DNA of 64,000 nucleotides from Acephala macrosclerotiorum (Eukaryota; Ascomycota; Leotiomycetes; Helotiales; Mollisiaceae). Below, piece by piece: positions 23,446 to 35,119 of the stretch. The notes under the pieces are model-generated. The model saw nothing but the letters and a program-made list of their open reading frames with translations, ran no database searches and was not told the DNA's origin. The stretch covers positions 60,809-124,808 of the forward strand of contig MU119364.1 in NCBI GenBank assembly GCA_014904845.1. The letters run 5' to 3'. Made by a program: the position numbers and the translations under genes. The number at the start of each line of letters is the position of its first letter. The first letter of the stretch is position 1.

Positions 23446-23772
23446 ACTAAGAAGATGACCGAGGCTCTAGTTTAGTATATCTTTTGGGTCTCTTCTATGC
23501 AGAAACGTGACAATGGAAGAAGGCATCTAACCACCATATCTCCTACCAAGTCAGGAGCGTTCCATTTCTGTAAGGATAAAAATCGAAGCCAATCAACTTG
23601 GAATTCGGCATACAGCAAGCAGAAATAAGCATTTATCTCGAAGCAGAGCATATCACCCAGTCTTTAATGCATATTGACCACTGGTTGTAGATTTATCAAA
23701 GTATGAATGGACAACACTGATCTCGAAGGAAGATAAGATACACATCTACTGTCATTAAGAGAACTTGCTGTT
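23446..23772. other. Convergent intergenic region
   Basis: Between the ends of the hypothetical gene and the F-box relic. Nothing recognisable. Confidence 0.4.
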
Positions 23773-26130
23773 CTAATCTGAATTTCCGGAGTTATCTTCC
23801 CCAAAGTTGTGTTCCTCGACATCGGAACTCTCTTCTGCGAGCCCCTGGTCGAATAGTTCTTCACCAGCGAGCATACGATTGACCACGTCATCCTCCTCAT
23901 CGTCTACATAAAGCGCCTCATCCATTCTTGCGTCGAATACGTCATCCATATCAGCTGCCTCCATTCCAGTTCTCAGCGAATCAAGTATAGCATCCGTGTG
24001 AGCTTTTGTCGTCAGAGTTTCCTTCTTCTGAACTTTCTTCCTGCAAATCTTCTTCGTCGTCACTTTCAGGGAACTCTTTGACCCGCGCATCTCTAGAGCA
24101 CGTAGGGTCTCCACGGTCATTCACAGAATACTCGGAACTGTGCATGTCTAGTTCTTCGCCCTCCTCGTAGGCCCTCGTTCGCTCCTGTCGAAAGCATTCC
24201 TCAATCCAAATTAAGACCTTCTTGAGACATTTCCCGTATTTTTGCTTTGCTAAATATTTGAAGATGAGTGTGGTTGCATCATGATCGGGATCCGTATTGT
24301 CTAGAGAAACACCGTCGATATGGATTCTGTAAAAGCCGCCTCAGTCAGGTTGACCGCGTTCTCGAACTTGCAGAGGTTGTCGAGGAATTGTTGTTGCTAA
24401 TCGGATAGGTTAGCAAATAAACGTCATTTTGTGAACATGGTGATTCAGGGTGAGGAGCATTCTTAACCTCCCAGCCTTATTTAGACTTTCTCGGCCCAAG
24501 AACCATCGGTTGACCTCATGAAGTTTTCTTTGACGCAGTATTCTAGCAGAGTCCAAACCTTCTGGACTATCTCGCAAAAGCTGGGAGATTGAGATCGCTG
24601 GGTGTGAGGCTGTGTCATGAAAATGAGGGGTGACTTACTTCAGCTCTTTGCTTAGACCATCCCAAGCATAAACGCCCCGAGTTCGGACAATTCACACGGA
24701 GCAGATTCAATTCCGACAAGTACAAAGGCTCCGGGACTCCGTTGAGGTCATGAAAATCCAGTCTTTGAAGACTATCGCCAAGTTCATAAATTAGCGAGGG
24801 GCCTATCAGTGTTTGCCAGTCAACTAGTCTAATCTTGAGCCGTTCCATATGCTTAAATTTGCTGAAGAGTTGATTAGCGGATCGTGTAAGCCTTTTGACT
24901 CGGTTAGCTCGTCGGAGTCTTCCACCTTAAAAGTCTTCAGGCTTGCCAATTCGCCTAGGGAAACCGTTGTGAAGAACTTTAAGAGATCAGTGTAGAGAAG
25001 GCTTAGACTTTGTTAGCGGGAGAAGTCGAATACTCGGCGATAGGAGTCTGCGGCATGTTTCCACGGGCACCAATCAAGAATCAGCTTGTCCATTGCTGGG
25101 AGTCGTTGGAACCCAGAATTCGATAAAATATTCTTAGCTCCATAAGAACAATTAATCCTAAGAATAGGTAACGGAGACCAATCGGGAACGACTGGAAAGA
25201 TCGAGACATCGGTTGTCATTGAGGTCGAAGGATCTTGCGGACTCTATTGCAGTTCTCGTGAGTTGACGTAAGTAGTCTTTTGAATTATCTACCATTCATC
25301 TAGATCCTTTCTTGAATTCTGAATCTTTCAGGGTGGTTTCCGATGTGGTAATGTGGAGTTCTCTTCAGGGCCCTTGGAGACAACCTGATGCGAACTTGGT
25401 AACGCAATCTAAGTTCTTTGTTCAGCTGTCCGTCTTCCACCTAAGAGTATGGTTTCAGCATTCATAGTCCCAAGTAAAACATCAAATTACAAATACCTAC
25501 TGGGATTCTATTACGCGTACGACATTGATACAATCTCAATCATTTCGTTGAAGTTGAAGTATAATATTTGCTTACACAATCTCTGTTAGATCCTGGATAG
25601 ATTTATGAAGGACATTATGCAATATTACCTTGAACTGAGGGTACGTGTCCATGGCATGATACCGAGCGGTATTGTGACTGTTTAGACGCATCATCTCGTA
25701 GACCATTGGCGTGATGATTGTATTGCATCCTGTAGAGAAAACGCCTAAGTCTCTGAGCCATCGTAGGGGATTAGGTTCCACCCATCCGTCTCGAGCTTCC
25801 GTCTTAGCGTGATTCCGGACCTGCCTGTACATGTTGTGTCAGCAATTTTGCGCAAGGTCCGCGTTAAGATGTCGAAGACAGCGAGTATATAAAATCTGTT
25901 CGGAAGTTGGAAATTGCGCCTTCAACTCGACCAAAGCTACGAGCGGGCGGGATAGGGGAGACAGGGGAAAGGTTGCGCCTATATACCTTTTGGAAAATCA
26001 AATTCCGGATGTCGAATGGTAGTACGTCCTTTTTGCATTTGTGGTCCCTGATAGCTATCAGTAAGCTCTCAGACGAATTATTTTGAGGAGTATTTATGAT
26101 ATGTTGTGTTGCACAAGGTTCGGAAGTCAA
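23773..26130 (-). pseudogene. Decayed F-box / leucine-rich-repeat-like gene
   Basis: Read from 26130 downward: an F-box-like start (KKDVLPFDIRNLIFQKVYRR), then NPLRWLRDLGVFSTG and TPMVYEMMRLNSHNT near 25750, LRR-like pieces (SPLPILRINCSYGAKN, SLQRLDFHDLNGVPEPLYL) near 25150 and 24780, QQQFLDNLCKFENAVNLTE near 24380, and an acidic tail. The block starting RIHIDGVSLDNTDPD (about 24320) is in a different frame from the block just before it, and the acidic tail reads on in two different frames (ending at 23981 or 23773). Fungal F-box proteins of this type serve as substrate adaptors of SCF ubiquitin ligases. Some breaks may be introns, but the frame change at about 24335 has no splice signals, so I call it a pseudogene. 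Confidence 0.55.
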
Positions 26131-27023
26131 AAAGTGCGTAGCCAGCCGTGACTTGTGAAAAACAGAGATCGCATAGCGTTTTTCCCGTCAGAAAATTCAT
26201 GGACGTAATGGACTATGAGAGAACCATATTCTTCAAGCTTGGCGCCAATTTCAAAGTGACTGGGTTCGGAATTAATACCTCTTCGGAAGAGTGCAAGCAG
26301 TGATCAGTTTTGGAGCAAGGTCTTGTCTCCACCGCTTCTGCTTTCCATTTTTAATCGTCTTCCAAATAATCTGTCACTCTCTTCAGCCTCGCAGATTTCT
26401 TGCCTTATCCCCAGCCATTTCATGAAGATGTTTTCTCAGCCGGATATCTGGCAAGCTTCTTTTCTTTGGCGTTTATATGAAGCTGCTTTTCTACAACAAT
26501 CGTAAGCGATTCTGGTCCGTAATCCGCCATATCGGGCGAAAGATTCGAAGATAAAATTCATACAATTGCGATCGTAGAAGTCACAGGCCACCAGTTAAAG
26601 AATCTCTAGAACGCAAGCCGAATGAGGAAGAAGACTCGATGAGAGGATCGTCGGCGCCTCGCTTAAATGGCTCCCCATTAAGACGGCAAGACTAAGCGCA
26701 TGACGTCTGCGAACGCACGAAGGTCTGCTGAATCATCGCGTCATGGAAAAGTCCTAGATTGCAATAGTGATAACTACGATCTCAAGAACATTCTTTTGAA
26801 GACATTCACATAAATTAATGATTGTTCCTATCATCCCCAGCCGACATGGCCCCAAGTACTTGCAAGGCTCTCGGTAAGCCAAATATCACCCTTGATCTAC
26901 TTTTTCTGTGACAGCTGAGCCCCTCGTGAGTGTTTTGCTGAATACGATCTTGCAAGTACACGGCAAGAAGTGACAGGACGAGTCGCCGCGAGAGAGCTCG
27001 GCTCCTCATCTCTCAAGACGACT
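26131..27023. other. Intergenic stretch with a possible F-box remnant
   Basis: A 60-codon plus-strand frame at 26323-26505 (SPPLLLSIFNRLPNNLSLS, then DIWQASFLWRLYEAAF) resembles the start of another F-box-type protein but runs into a stop with no further domain. Otherwise nothing is supported. Confidence 0.35.
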
Positions 27024-28273
27024 ATGAAAGCTTATACTGACTTGAAAATAGTCACTCGCGTGAGTGGAGGCAGGGCAAGTCTGCATCTCGAGGAGGTTAC
27101 GATACCTACTGCCGTGCTGCACCAAGTGCTGGTTCGTGTTGAGAGTGTGGCTCAAAACCCAACGGACGGTATGAGTTTGGCGACAGTCACGGGAAGTAGG
27201 TCGCTAATGCAGAGCCCAGTTCAAAGTCTAGACTCGAACGCTTTTGGCGAGAAGGCCATTCTCGGATGCGACTACGACGGCATCGTCGAGACGCTTGGCG
27301 ACCTTGTAACCCCCACGAAAGTTGGTGATCGCATTGCGGGGTTGATATGGGGAGGCATGAGATGCACTCCTCTTGAAATCTCATGAACAATGGACCCTAA
27401 CTTTGCCCTCCTTACGCGAGATTACTGAGCTTGGAGCTTACAGCCAATATACTCTTGCTGATGAGAAGATATGTTTCAAGGTACCAGAGGGCGTCAGCTT
27501 TAACAACGTTGCTACCGTGCCTTTAGCCGCAGCGACAGCATGGCTCGCGCGCTACTCGAAACCTTGCATAAATATTTCAAGATCATAGAAGAACCCACTC
27601 CGGTCGTGGTTTGGGGAGGGGGCTGTAAGTGAACCGGGCCCTAATTTCGGGCTCTCAAAACGAGGCTCGCATCCTCGCAGTAAGCGTAGGAGCATACAAC
27701 ATTCAGCTTGCGCACAAGTATTCAATTCCAGTCGTCACTGTATGCGGTCTAAAACACTTCGAGCTCTGCAAGAGCCTTGGAGCGATCCACGTCTTTGACT
27801 ATCACGATGAAGATGTGATATCAGAGATCAAGTCCGTTGCCCCAAACATCGGCTCAGAGACTTCGTCTACTTCATTCAAGGCCGATGCTCAAAAGGAGGA
27901 GGAGGAAGGGGACTCTTTGCACCGTGAGACCTGGAAGAGCATTTACGGACGGAGTAGAAGCACGTGTCAAGGTGACGGATGTGTTAGTCTGGGCCGTGTT
28001 CTTGAAAGACCACCAGTATAAAGATTCCAAGTGGCCTGTAAGTCTTCTCAAATATGTATGTGTCAGGATTGCAGCTAAAGTACTCAGGCCTCTGAGGCGG
28101 ACCATAATCTTGGCATCGAGCTGTTCCAAGCTATTCCAGAATAGCTTGAGAATGGAACCCTGAAGACCAACATATCAAATGTCGTTCCAGGTGGACTCTC
28201 GGGTGTACAAGAAGGATTTCAGATGCATAGAGATCGCAAAATCTCTGGCTGCAAGATTGTCTATGAATTTTAA
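27024..28273 (+). pseudogene. Dead MDR-family (zinc-binding dehydrogenase-like) enoyl reductase
   Basis: A medium-chain dehydrogenase/reductase of the fungal trans-enoyl-reductase type, readable in pieces. LHQVLVRVESVAQNPTDG (catalytic domain) and AILGCDYDGIVETLGD run to 27386. The frame then changes, giving GAYSQYTLADEKICFKVPEG and VSFNNVATVPLAAATAWLA to about 27560. The nucleotide-binding region around VVVWGGG breaks at 27627. Then VGAYNIQLAHKYSIPVV, VKVTDVLVWAVFLKDH near 27970, and the C-terminal block GGLSGVQEGFQMHRD ending at TAA 28273. A TAG interrupts the C-terminal block (IPE-stop-LENG) near 28135. At least two frame changes and one stop make it non-functional. Confidence 0.8.
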
Positions 28274-28573
28274 ATCAGGCCGTTGGAGTACTCTCCATGA
28301 AAGTTAGGGCTCCAATGTCAAGTTGTCATGCTATTCCATTGACTCGATAAAATACTTCCGTTATACTCCCCGATGTGGAAATTCTAGCCCCAGCATGTGC
28401 GTATCTCTGCCGAATTGGGAAAAAGCTGTTACAGAACCCCGCGTTTCCGCGTTTCCCATTTCGGTGTTCCGGGCCTCATCCTCTGAAGTGCGGAGTAATC
28501 ATCCCAACGTCGTGCTTCGACATAAGAGTCGTGAACGACCTGACACATTTATTATGAACGATATTCAAGAACA

Positions 28574-29834
28574 ATGGAAGCTTCGACCTCGAGATTAGCC
28601 AAGTCCGAGCTCGCCAATGGCAACCACGCATCTGGTGTGCAGCCCACGACTGCTGTCCAGTTGCCACGTCCAAATCCAGCCCTCTGGACAACAAAAGATC
28701 ATAGAATCTACGGCGCTCCATCTCCAGACCTGATTCTTGGTCCAGAGGACTGCATTGTGCACGTGCGCATCAATGGTATCTGTGGGTATGTAGCTCTCAT
28801 GCATACCACCATAGAAATTTGTAACTCATCAACATCTAGATCTGATTTACATTTCTGGAAAGCAGGTGAAATTGGCACTTGTATCGTCGAGGAGAATTAC
28901 ATCCTTGGCCATGAAGGGGCCGGCGAAGTTTTCATGGTTGGCTCAAATGTCACACACCTGAAACATGGAGATCCTGTCGCTATCGAGCCTGGTCAACCTT
29001 GCGAAGAATGCCACCACTGCAGTATAGGAGAATACAATCTTTGCCCAGATGTTGCGTTCAGCGGTGCACCGCCATACCACGGCAGTATTCGTCGATACCA
29101 TGTCCATCGAGCCAAGTACTTGCACAAATTGCCGCCAACTATGACCTTCACTGAAGGTGCTTTGTTGGAACCCTTAAGTGTGGTTTTACATGCGTTCGAG
29201 CGCTCTCCTCTTCGCCTTGGGTCACCGGCTTTGATTTGTGGTGCAGGCCCAATTGGGCTTATTGCTCTCGCGGCCGCCAAAGCGAGCGGTGCTTTCCATT
29301 GGTCATCACCGATGTAGATGCTTCGAGATTGGCATTTGCAAAACAGTTTGTACCGGAATGCGAGACCTTCCTCGTTCCAATGAAAGGCTTACCAGTAGAA
29401 CATGCTGCCGTGATTCGAGCATTATTCTTGGGGCTGGGTAGCGTGGAGCCTAGTATTGTGTATGAATGCACTGGTGTGCAAAGCAGTGTTCATACTGCTG
29501 CTTTTGCGTGCAGACGAGGAGGTGAGGTTATGGTTATCGGGGTTGGGAGAGCGGTTATGGATGGCTTGCCGTTCATGCACTTGAGCTTGGCTGAGGCACG
29601 TTTTTCTCAATTACAAACAAAACTCTCATGCTGACATCCGCCTAGATTGATGTGAAGTTTATCAACCGGTATCACCACTCGTGGCCCTTCGCCATACGAC
29701 TTATGCAATCGGGCTACATCGATCTCAAGCCTTTAGTCACGCATCAGTTCAAGCTCGAGGAAGCAGTCAGCGCTTTGGAAACAGCAGCCGATAGAACCAA
29801 GACCTCAGTGAAGATACATATCTGGGATGAATAG
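28574..29834 (+). pseudogene. Polyol dehydrogenase (sorbitol/xylitol/L-arabinitol type) with a one-base frameshift
   Basis: A zinc-dependent MDR enzyme that would oxidise a polyol with NAD+ in pentose or hexitol catabolism. Exons 28574-28785, 28840-29595, 29646-29834. Motifs: the catalytic Zn Cys in NGICGSDLHFW (formed across the intron), GHEGAGEV, the structural Zn cluster CEECHHCSIGEYNLC, and the Rossmann GAGPIGLIALAAAKASGA. Immediately after that the frame must shift to continue as PLVITDVDASRLAFAK; one base is missing at about 29293-29297. Total exon length is 1157 nt, one short of 386 codons, which agrees. The second intron uses a GC donor (GAG/GCACGT). Either a very recent pseudogene or a consensus error. 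Confidence 0.82.
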
Positions 29835-31273
29835 CTTGTGCTCCAAATAGCCTAGCAAACACAAATCCGAAGGAATTAAGAAATAAGATGTAAGTTTGGA
29901 TACTGTGGTGATCAGTTCTGTAATCTAGCACAACAAAAATTATATTTGCGACCCCTATTGAGAATCCGCTATCAGGCCACGCTTGTGGAAAAGGGGCTCG
30001 GTTAAAGCTCAGACCTCTGCTACGTCTGAGCAGAGATTGAAGTTACACGGCAACTCTTGGCGCTCGCTGCCAACGAGGAGACTTTGTGGATTAAGTGAAA
30101 TTGGTCGATGCTTCTGAATTCCCCAATTAAGAAGGCCGGCATCTTCGACCGCCACTGGGGAGGACTAGTCCCAAAGAGGCCGAGCCGAGTCTATTTGAGT
30201 TGAGCCGGCGGCGGTTGTAGTTTCCGATTTTGAACTCTGTCGGAGATAATGAATATGGGCAAATGCTTCCGACGTCGCACGCCAGCTCGGGTCTAATTTC
30301 ATATTGGCAGGCCTCTTCGGCGTCAAAAGGATGGCCGCTCTTTGCAACGGGGCTGTCGCCACGCGTGGTGAACGTCGAATTTATGACAACGATTATGAAA
30401 AGACCCGTTTCTTACAATCACGGTGAATTTTCACGTCAAGTATAATTCACACTGAAGTCAAATAATGTCCCATGCGTCCCCATGATATAGATCTAAGATT
30501 TACAAATGAACGCAAGCAAAGATCCATCCTTTGCTTATTACTCCTTTGCTTATTACTCCTTTGCTTTAAATCTTTTCTATATACGATCCTGGGTTTACTA
30601 GGGATTATAAAAATTCGTTCGATATTAAAAAACTGCCCATATATAAAATAAAGATTTAAATATATTTTTAAACTCGAAAATCAAAACGAGTTTTTAATCA
30701 TTAATAAACAATGTAAGAATAATTACAGGATTTAAAAGTTTTCTACGAATAAAAGCCGTTTTTATTTTTATTTTATATTACGTTAAGTAATTAAACGAAA
30801 AGAAACTCGTTTATACGTAATAAAATTAATAAATATAATAATTTCCAATATCGACTAACTATTTTAAAACTCAATTATAAACATGAAAAGTCTACTTTGG
30901 CTGGTATAAATTTAAAAAGAAGAAATTATTTAAACGAACAATTTCTCCTTAGTATTATATAAATGTAATTCAACGTTGTATTTAATTATCGTGGTTCACA
31001 AGAATGAAGGAGGTTATGCATGTTCTTGGAAAGATAGTTGTATACATCATTCAAATTTGAAAAAACATGATGATGCCCAGGAAGACAACAAAGAGGTCAA
31101 ATTTCGATAGGATGAACATAATTTTGCTGGCATCGAAAATAGGAGCAGTAACGAGAGACCACAACGTCGAAACAAGTAATAGAGTCGAGGACAACAATTT
31201 ATAAGAAAGACAAGAGAATATTCATCGCCATTTTCTATCCTTTTGTCTCCAACCGTGGAGAGCCAAGTCCAAA
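29835..31273. other. Intergenic region with an AT-rich island and a 15-bp tandem repeat
   Basis: From about 30500 to 31010 the base composition is strongly AT-biased, rich in TAA/TTA/ATA, with no ORFs, typical of RIP-degraded repeats in ascomycetes. A 15-bp unit is repeated 2.6 times at 30528-30566. No protein domain was found. Confidence 0.6.
30528..30566 (+). repeat. Tandem repeat, CCTTTGCTTATTACT x 2.6
   Basis: Two exact copies of the 15-mer followed by a partial third (CCTTTGCTT) at the left edge of the AT-rich island. Seen directly. Confidence 0.9.
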
Positions 31274-32509
31274 TCAGTGACCGTAACGATCTCGATGTTC
31301 CTGGAGCTTGTCCTTTCTCAACATGCCATTCGCGCCAGAGAATTTGCAGCTTGGCTCAGGGCATGGATAATGGCGTGCATTTGGATTGTGCTTCAGTGCG
31401 TGGCGGCCTAGATCACCAGTGCGACCAAACATCTTGCCGCAGATGGTGCATGGGAAGCGACGAGAAGGAGGAGGAACAGCAGCAGGAACAGATGCAGCGG
31501 GGATATAATTATTGAGACAGCTGGGAGACATAGTTGCAGGGGTGGTTGTTGAAGTACCAGAGGCAACATCTGCAGCTTGGAGGTCATGGCTCTGCGAGGT
31601 ACGAAAGGGCGCAAAGGTGAACTGAGCATCGAATTGGCGGGGATCAGTCGTGAGGTGGAAGTCGAAGAGAGCGTCAAAGTCGATGTCTTCTTCTCGCTGG
31701 TCTCTACCCCGAGTATCATCGAAGGGGTTGGCGCCAGCACCGAATGCTGAGCTCCGTGGCGAATGCCCACCAGGCTGGGAAATGCCAGGAAGTACGTCAA
31801 CGCCGCTGGACGTACCGCAGATCTCAGCTAGCGGTGCGTTGGAAGAGTGGTCGAGAAAAGTGAATTCATTATGCTCGAGGCTGGGCCGCGTGGCAACGCA
31901 AAAGGGCGACTTTTCTTGGCTCAGAAGGAGGCGCTCGGGGGCAACAATTCGAGACTTCAAGGCTTCCAATTGGGGTTGGGTGTGCATACAATGCTGACAT
32001 GGTAGGCTCGCTTGGGCGTGATTGTGGGACCCCACCAATGAAGGTGGAAGGCGATGATGGACATCAAACTCCGCGCTTTAGGCATACCAGTTAGCAGACT
32101 TTTTTTTTACTTACCTGGGACTCTGGGAACCAGGTCTAACGAAGGGAGTATTTTTCAGTTCCATCCGAGGGTGCTGATCGTTGAGGTATGAAGCAAATGA
32201 AGCGCGATTGAATTGCAAAGCAGTTGATGCCATCATGCTGCACAGCGCGCCAGAGACTTTCGCCTGCCTGCAGTTTGTTGGAAGAATTGGGACAACGGGC
32301 GCGCGTCTCGGGCAAGAGAAGTGGATGGTGGACTTCGAATTTGGAATCTCGGGTTTGAGTTGCTGGCGATCTTTTGAGGCTGATCCCAAGGAAGCTGTTT
32401 GTTGAAGGACCGCTGTGCTTTTGAACGGATTTGGGAAATCGGATGACATTCCAAAGTCCAATTTGAAAATCGAAGAAGGGCCCGGAAAAGATGTTAAATG
32501 CCAGCACAT
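31274..32509 (-). CDS. C2H2 zinc-finger protein (two exons)
   Basis: Likely a nucleic-acid-binding regulator. Exons on the complement: 32509-32115 and 32075-31274 (1197 nt, 398 residues). The intron has a perfect GTAAGT donor, a CTAAC box and an AAG acceptor, and joins in phase to give QSPSAEFDVHH. The C-terminus has a classical finger FPCTICGKMFGRTGDLGRH, then a second degenerate finger YPCPEPSCKFSGANGML ending HRDRYGH. The central region is Ser/Thr- and acid-rich (EEDIDFDALFDFHL), suggestive of an activation domain. The start is uncertain; the internal MMASTALQF at 32236 is an attractive alternative. The second finger ends exactly at the C-terminus, as in many small fungal C2H2 proteins. 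Confidence 0.68.
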
Positions 32510-32682
32510 CGATGCACTTAGCTATTGCCCCTGGAAACGCCCCTTTCAGCCCCTCATGCCCCTCGCTTACTAGCCCAGTGTTCGTGGCAGTGTGGACGAC
32601 ACTTCACTTCTCATCTTCAATCACTATAAATGATTCAGAAAATATTGACTGTTCTAGCAGTCATCTATGTCAAGTAGACACG

Positions 32683-33318
32683 ATGGAAGACCAGACTATC
32701 TTCGTCTACCGATGTGAGGATTGCCCAAAGTTTTCTCGAAACGGAGAGAATATAAGTAAGTCACGTGATACTATTACCTACACTTCCGTGGCGGATTGAA
32801 ATGCAGTGCTGACTGAGGATAGTCGACATCGTAAGAACCACGATAAACCATTTTCATGTATTCTTTGCGATCGTGGATTTAGCCTGAAGACCGGCCTTGA
32901 GAGGCACAGGATGACCCACCAGTATGACCAATTCAAGTTCAACTGCACATTTCCCCATTGCGCTTTTAGAGGCACTAGTCGTAAAGACTACCTCTGGACT
33001 CACATGAGGAAAAATCACCTATGGCAAGAACCGAATATCTCCGAAAAATCCTTGCGAGAATACTATAACGAAGCTCTATTGACCAGAGACAGAGAGGGAT
33101 CGAGAGCCAACCATCACGAGAGAAGCCTCGGGCTTTTGGAGGCCGCTTACCAAGGAGATGATAAGAAAGTGAAGGCCATCCTTCTGGCCGGGGTTAATGT
33201 GTTTGCAAAAGATTCACATGGAAACACGGCTGCCTCTATCGCCTACAAACGAGGGCACCGGGGTATTCAGGAAATGATTCAGAAGGCCGAGCGTGAGATC
33301 AAAAACAAGGAAGTTTGA
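32683..33318 (+). CDS. Small C2H2 zinc-finger plus ankyrin-repeat protein
   Basis: Exons 32683-32755 and 32807-33318; 585 nt, 194 residues. Three zinc fingers lie in tandem: YRCEDCPKFS ending HRKNH (formed across the intron), FSCILCDRGFSLKTGLERH, and FNCTFPHCAFRG ending HMRKNH. Then comes a short ankyrin segment (LLEAAYQGDDKKVKAILLA, DSHGNTAASIAYKRGH). It starts 173 bp from the divergent C2H2 gene, so the two may share a promoter. C2H2-ankyrin combinations occur in fungal proteins of unknown role. The intron (GTAAGT ... TGCAG) is clean and phases close. Confidence 0.75.
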
Positions 33319-34085
33319 GAAGAATCGAAGCAGAAGGCAGCAAGCGATTTACGGCTCAGAATCTAGAAGTACAAACCCGAGCCCAAAACAAGTAAAGTGA
33401 AATGCGACTGACAGCTGTAGATTTGCACGAGGGCGAACAAGAAAGGCCGAGCAACGACAGGACAACTACCATTGGAAAGCGCAGTGTCAAAACATAGATC
33501 AAGATTAAATGTAATACAACATCGTACTATGAGGCTCTGAGGGAGCCTTTGAAGGCGAAGTTAAGGAGTCACGAAGTGTTAGTCGAAAAGCATAGCGGGT
33601 TAGAGAAGCATGTCCAATGACGTCTGAGAATCTCCTAGAAATGTGCAAAGAAACGCATAATGTGCATTTCATAAATCTTCTATGCAGTGGTAAAGTCATT
33701 TAGCTTCCTAAGAGCTCCTTTCCATCCGTTTTCTGTGATCAGAGGCTTTCGTTGGCCAAATTATCACACCCAGTACATGCAACACGCATGCTTTGTACTC
33801 AGGAGGGTAGAGGAGACGCTGCTTCCAAGGGACATAAGTCAATTCTTATAAGCTTTTCAACTTCATTAAGAACGTTATCGAAGGTCAGAGAGATGAAAAA
33901 CGAGGACACTAGTCCAAAAAATATAACTCCATTAAACGGCGAGCATACGCATGTAATGGAAGTTATGGTATTTCCGGCTTAAATTTATATACCTATAGGT
34001 ACCCGTTATCACAACAAGGGTTATTATTGTTCGTGTGAGAAGAGAATTGGTAAATAATAATGAGTTTAGCAACGGAAATTTCTTG
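33319..34085. other. Intergenic stretch, partly AT-rich
   Basis: No supported gene. The right part (about 33890-34090) is AT-rich with many TAA/ATA triplets, possibly degraded repeat DNA. Confidence 0.4.
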
Positions 34086-34774
34086 AGACGTTACGTCGCT
34101 CTGAGAATCTAGAAGAGCTCGGTTTGCATCCGCTTCAAAACCTCTCGATGCGTGGCACTGATCCAGGCAATCCTGAGTATCATATCGACGCTCAAAGCAC
34201 TGTCCCAGATTACGACGGGGCCTTGATTCTTCTCAACTTATTTCGCACTAGTGAGAAGTGCGGACGACGATTGACGGATTTGAAGATTTTCCGGGAACAT
34301 AGATGGTGCAGGGAAGAGTATCTGAGAAATCCCAGATACTCCGCTGGTCTCCGGATCTTTCGATCATTTATTGGCTAACATGGGCAAGAGATACTTGAAG
34401 TGAGCAAGCGATTTGAAGAGTTTCCGGATGAAGGTGATTACGATTCCGATGATGACGATGACAGCGAAGAGGACGATGATGAGGAATTCGAAGGAGATGA
34501 GGGGCACGAGGGGGGCGAGGATTTCGAAGGAGTCAACGTTGACCAAGATATGGAGAGTGGCGCTATTGACGAAGAGAATGTTGGAGCAGAGGGCATTGGG
34601 GTAGAAGACTCCGGAGAAGGCGAGGACTTAGAAGCGGAATCACAGATTAGGGAGGAAGACCCCGAGGGAGAGGACCCCGAAGGACTGGGACCAGGAGAGG
34701 GCGAGGTTTATGATGCTGACCTAGCGCTGAGACGACTTTTTGGGAGTAGTTCGTGGGGCAACAGGCTTGTATGA
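34086..34774 (+). pseudogene. 3' fragment of an F-box/LRR-like gene with acidic tail
   Basis: One frame is continuous from 34086 to 34774 except for a single TAA at 34376-34378. It reads LETLRRSENLEELGLHPLQN (LRR-like), a middle part ending SAGLRIFRSFIG, the stop, then HGQEILEVSKRFEEFPDEGD and a very acidic tail (SDDDDDSEEDDDEEFEGDEG and more). The layout resembles the F-box/LRR relic at 23.8-26.1 kb. No start or F-box is seen upstream. Read as a truncated pseudogene; a short acidic protein from 34400 is the alternative. Confidence 0.4.
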
Positions 34775-35119
34775 GTAGTCAATCATGGCGATAGTAAGAA
34801 AACAAAGTGACTTTGGCATAAAGTTTTCCACACACTGTGGGTTGCTTTGCTTTGAGGATTCTCGATCTTCTCGCCTTGCCCTAGACATCCGCAACTTACT
34901 TTTCTGAAGTAGGGACCACCGTCCACCAAGCCATGACGCTTGAATACATGCAATTTTTGAGTAGATCGGAACACCTCATCAAATTTCCTGTCAAGGCTAA
35001 GAGATTGAAAACGCCGGGTATTCCAAGTGATACTGTCCATATCCGGAGAGGATTTGCAGCCAGTGGACTTCTATCGTGACCTGAGGGTCGCGTGCGGCAA
35101 GGTTGTCATCCCTTGATTT
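34775..35119. other. Convergent intergenic region
   Basis: Downstream of the MFS gene. An 85-codon minus-strand frame at 34783-35040 contains a peptide-like stretch (RKFDEVFRSTQKLHVFKRHG) that I cannot place in a family, and it has no neighbours in frame. Confidence 0.3.

Noticed and set aside
30500..31010. Possible transposon coding remnant in the AT-rich island
   Set aside because: No frame longer than a few dozen codons and no recognisable transposase or reverse-transcriptase motif in any frame.
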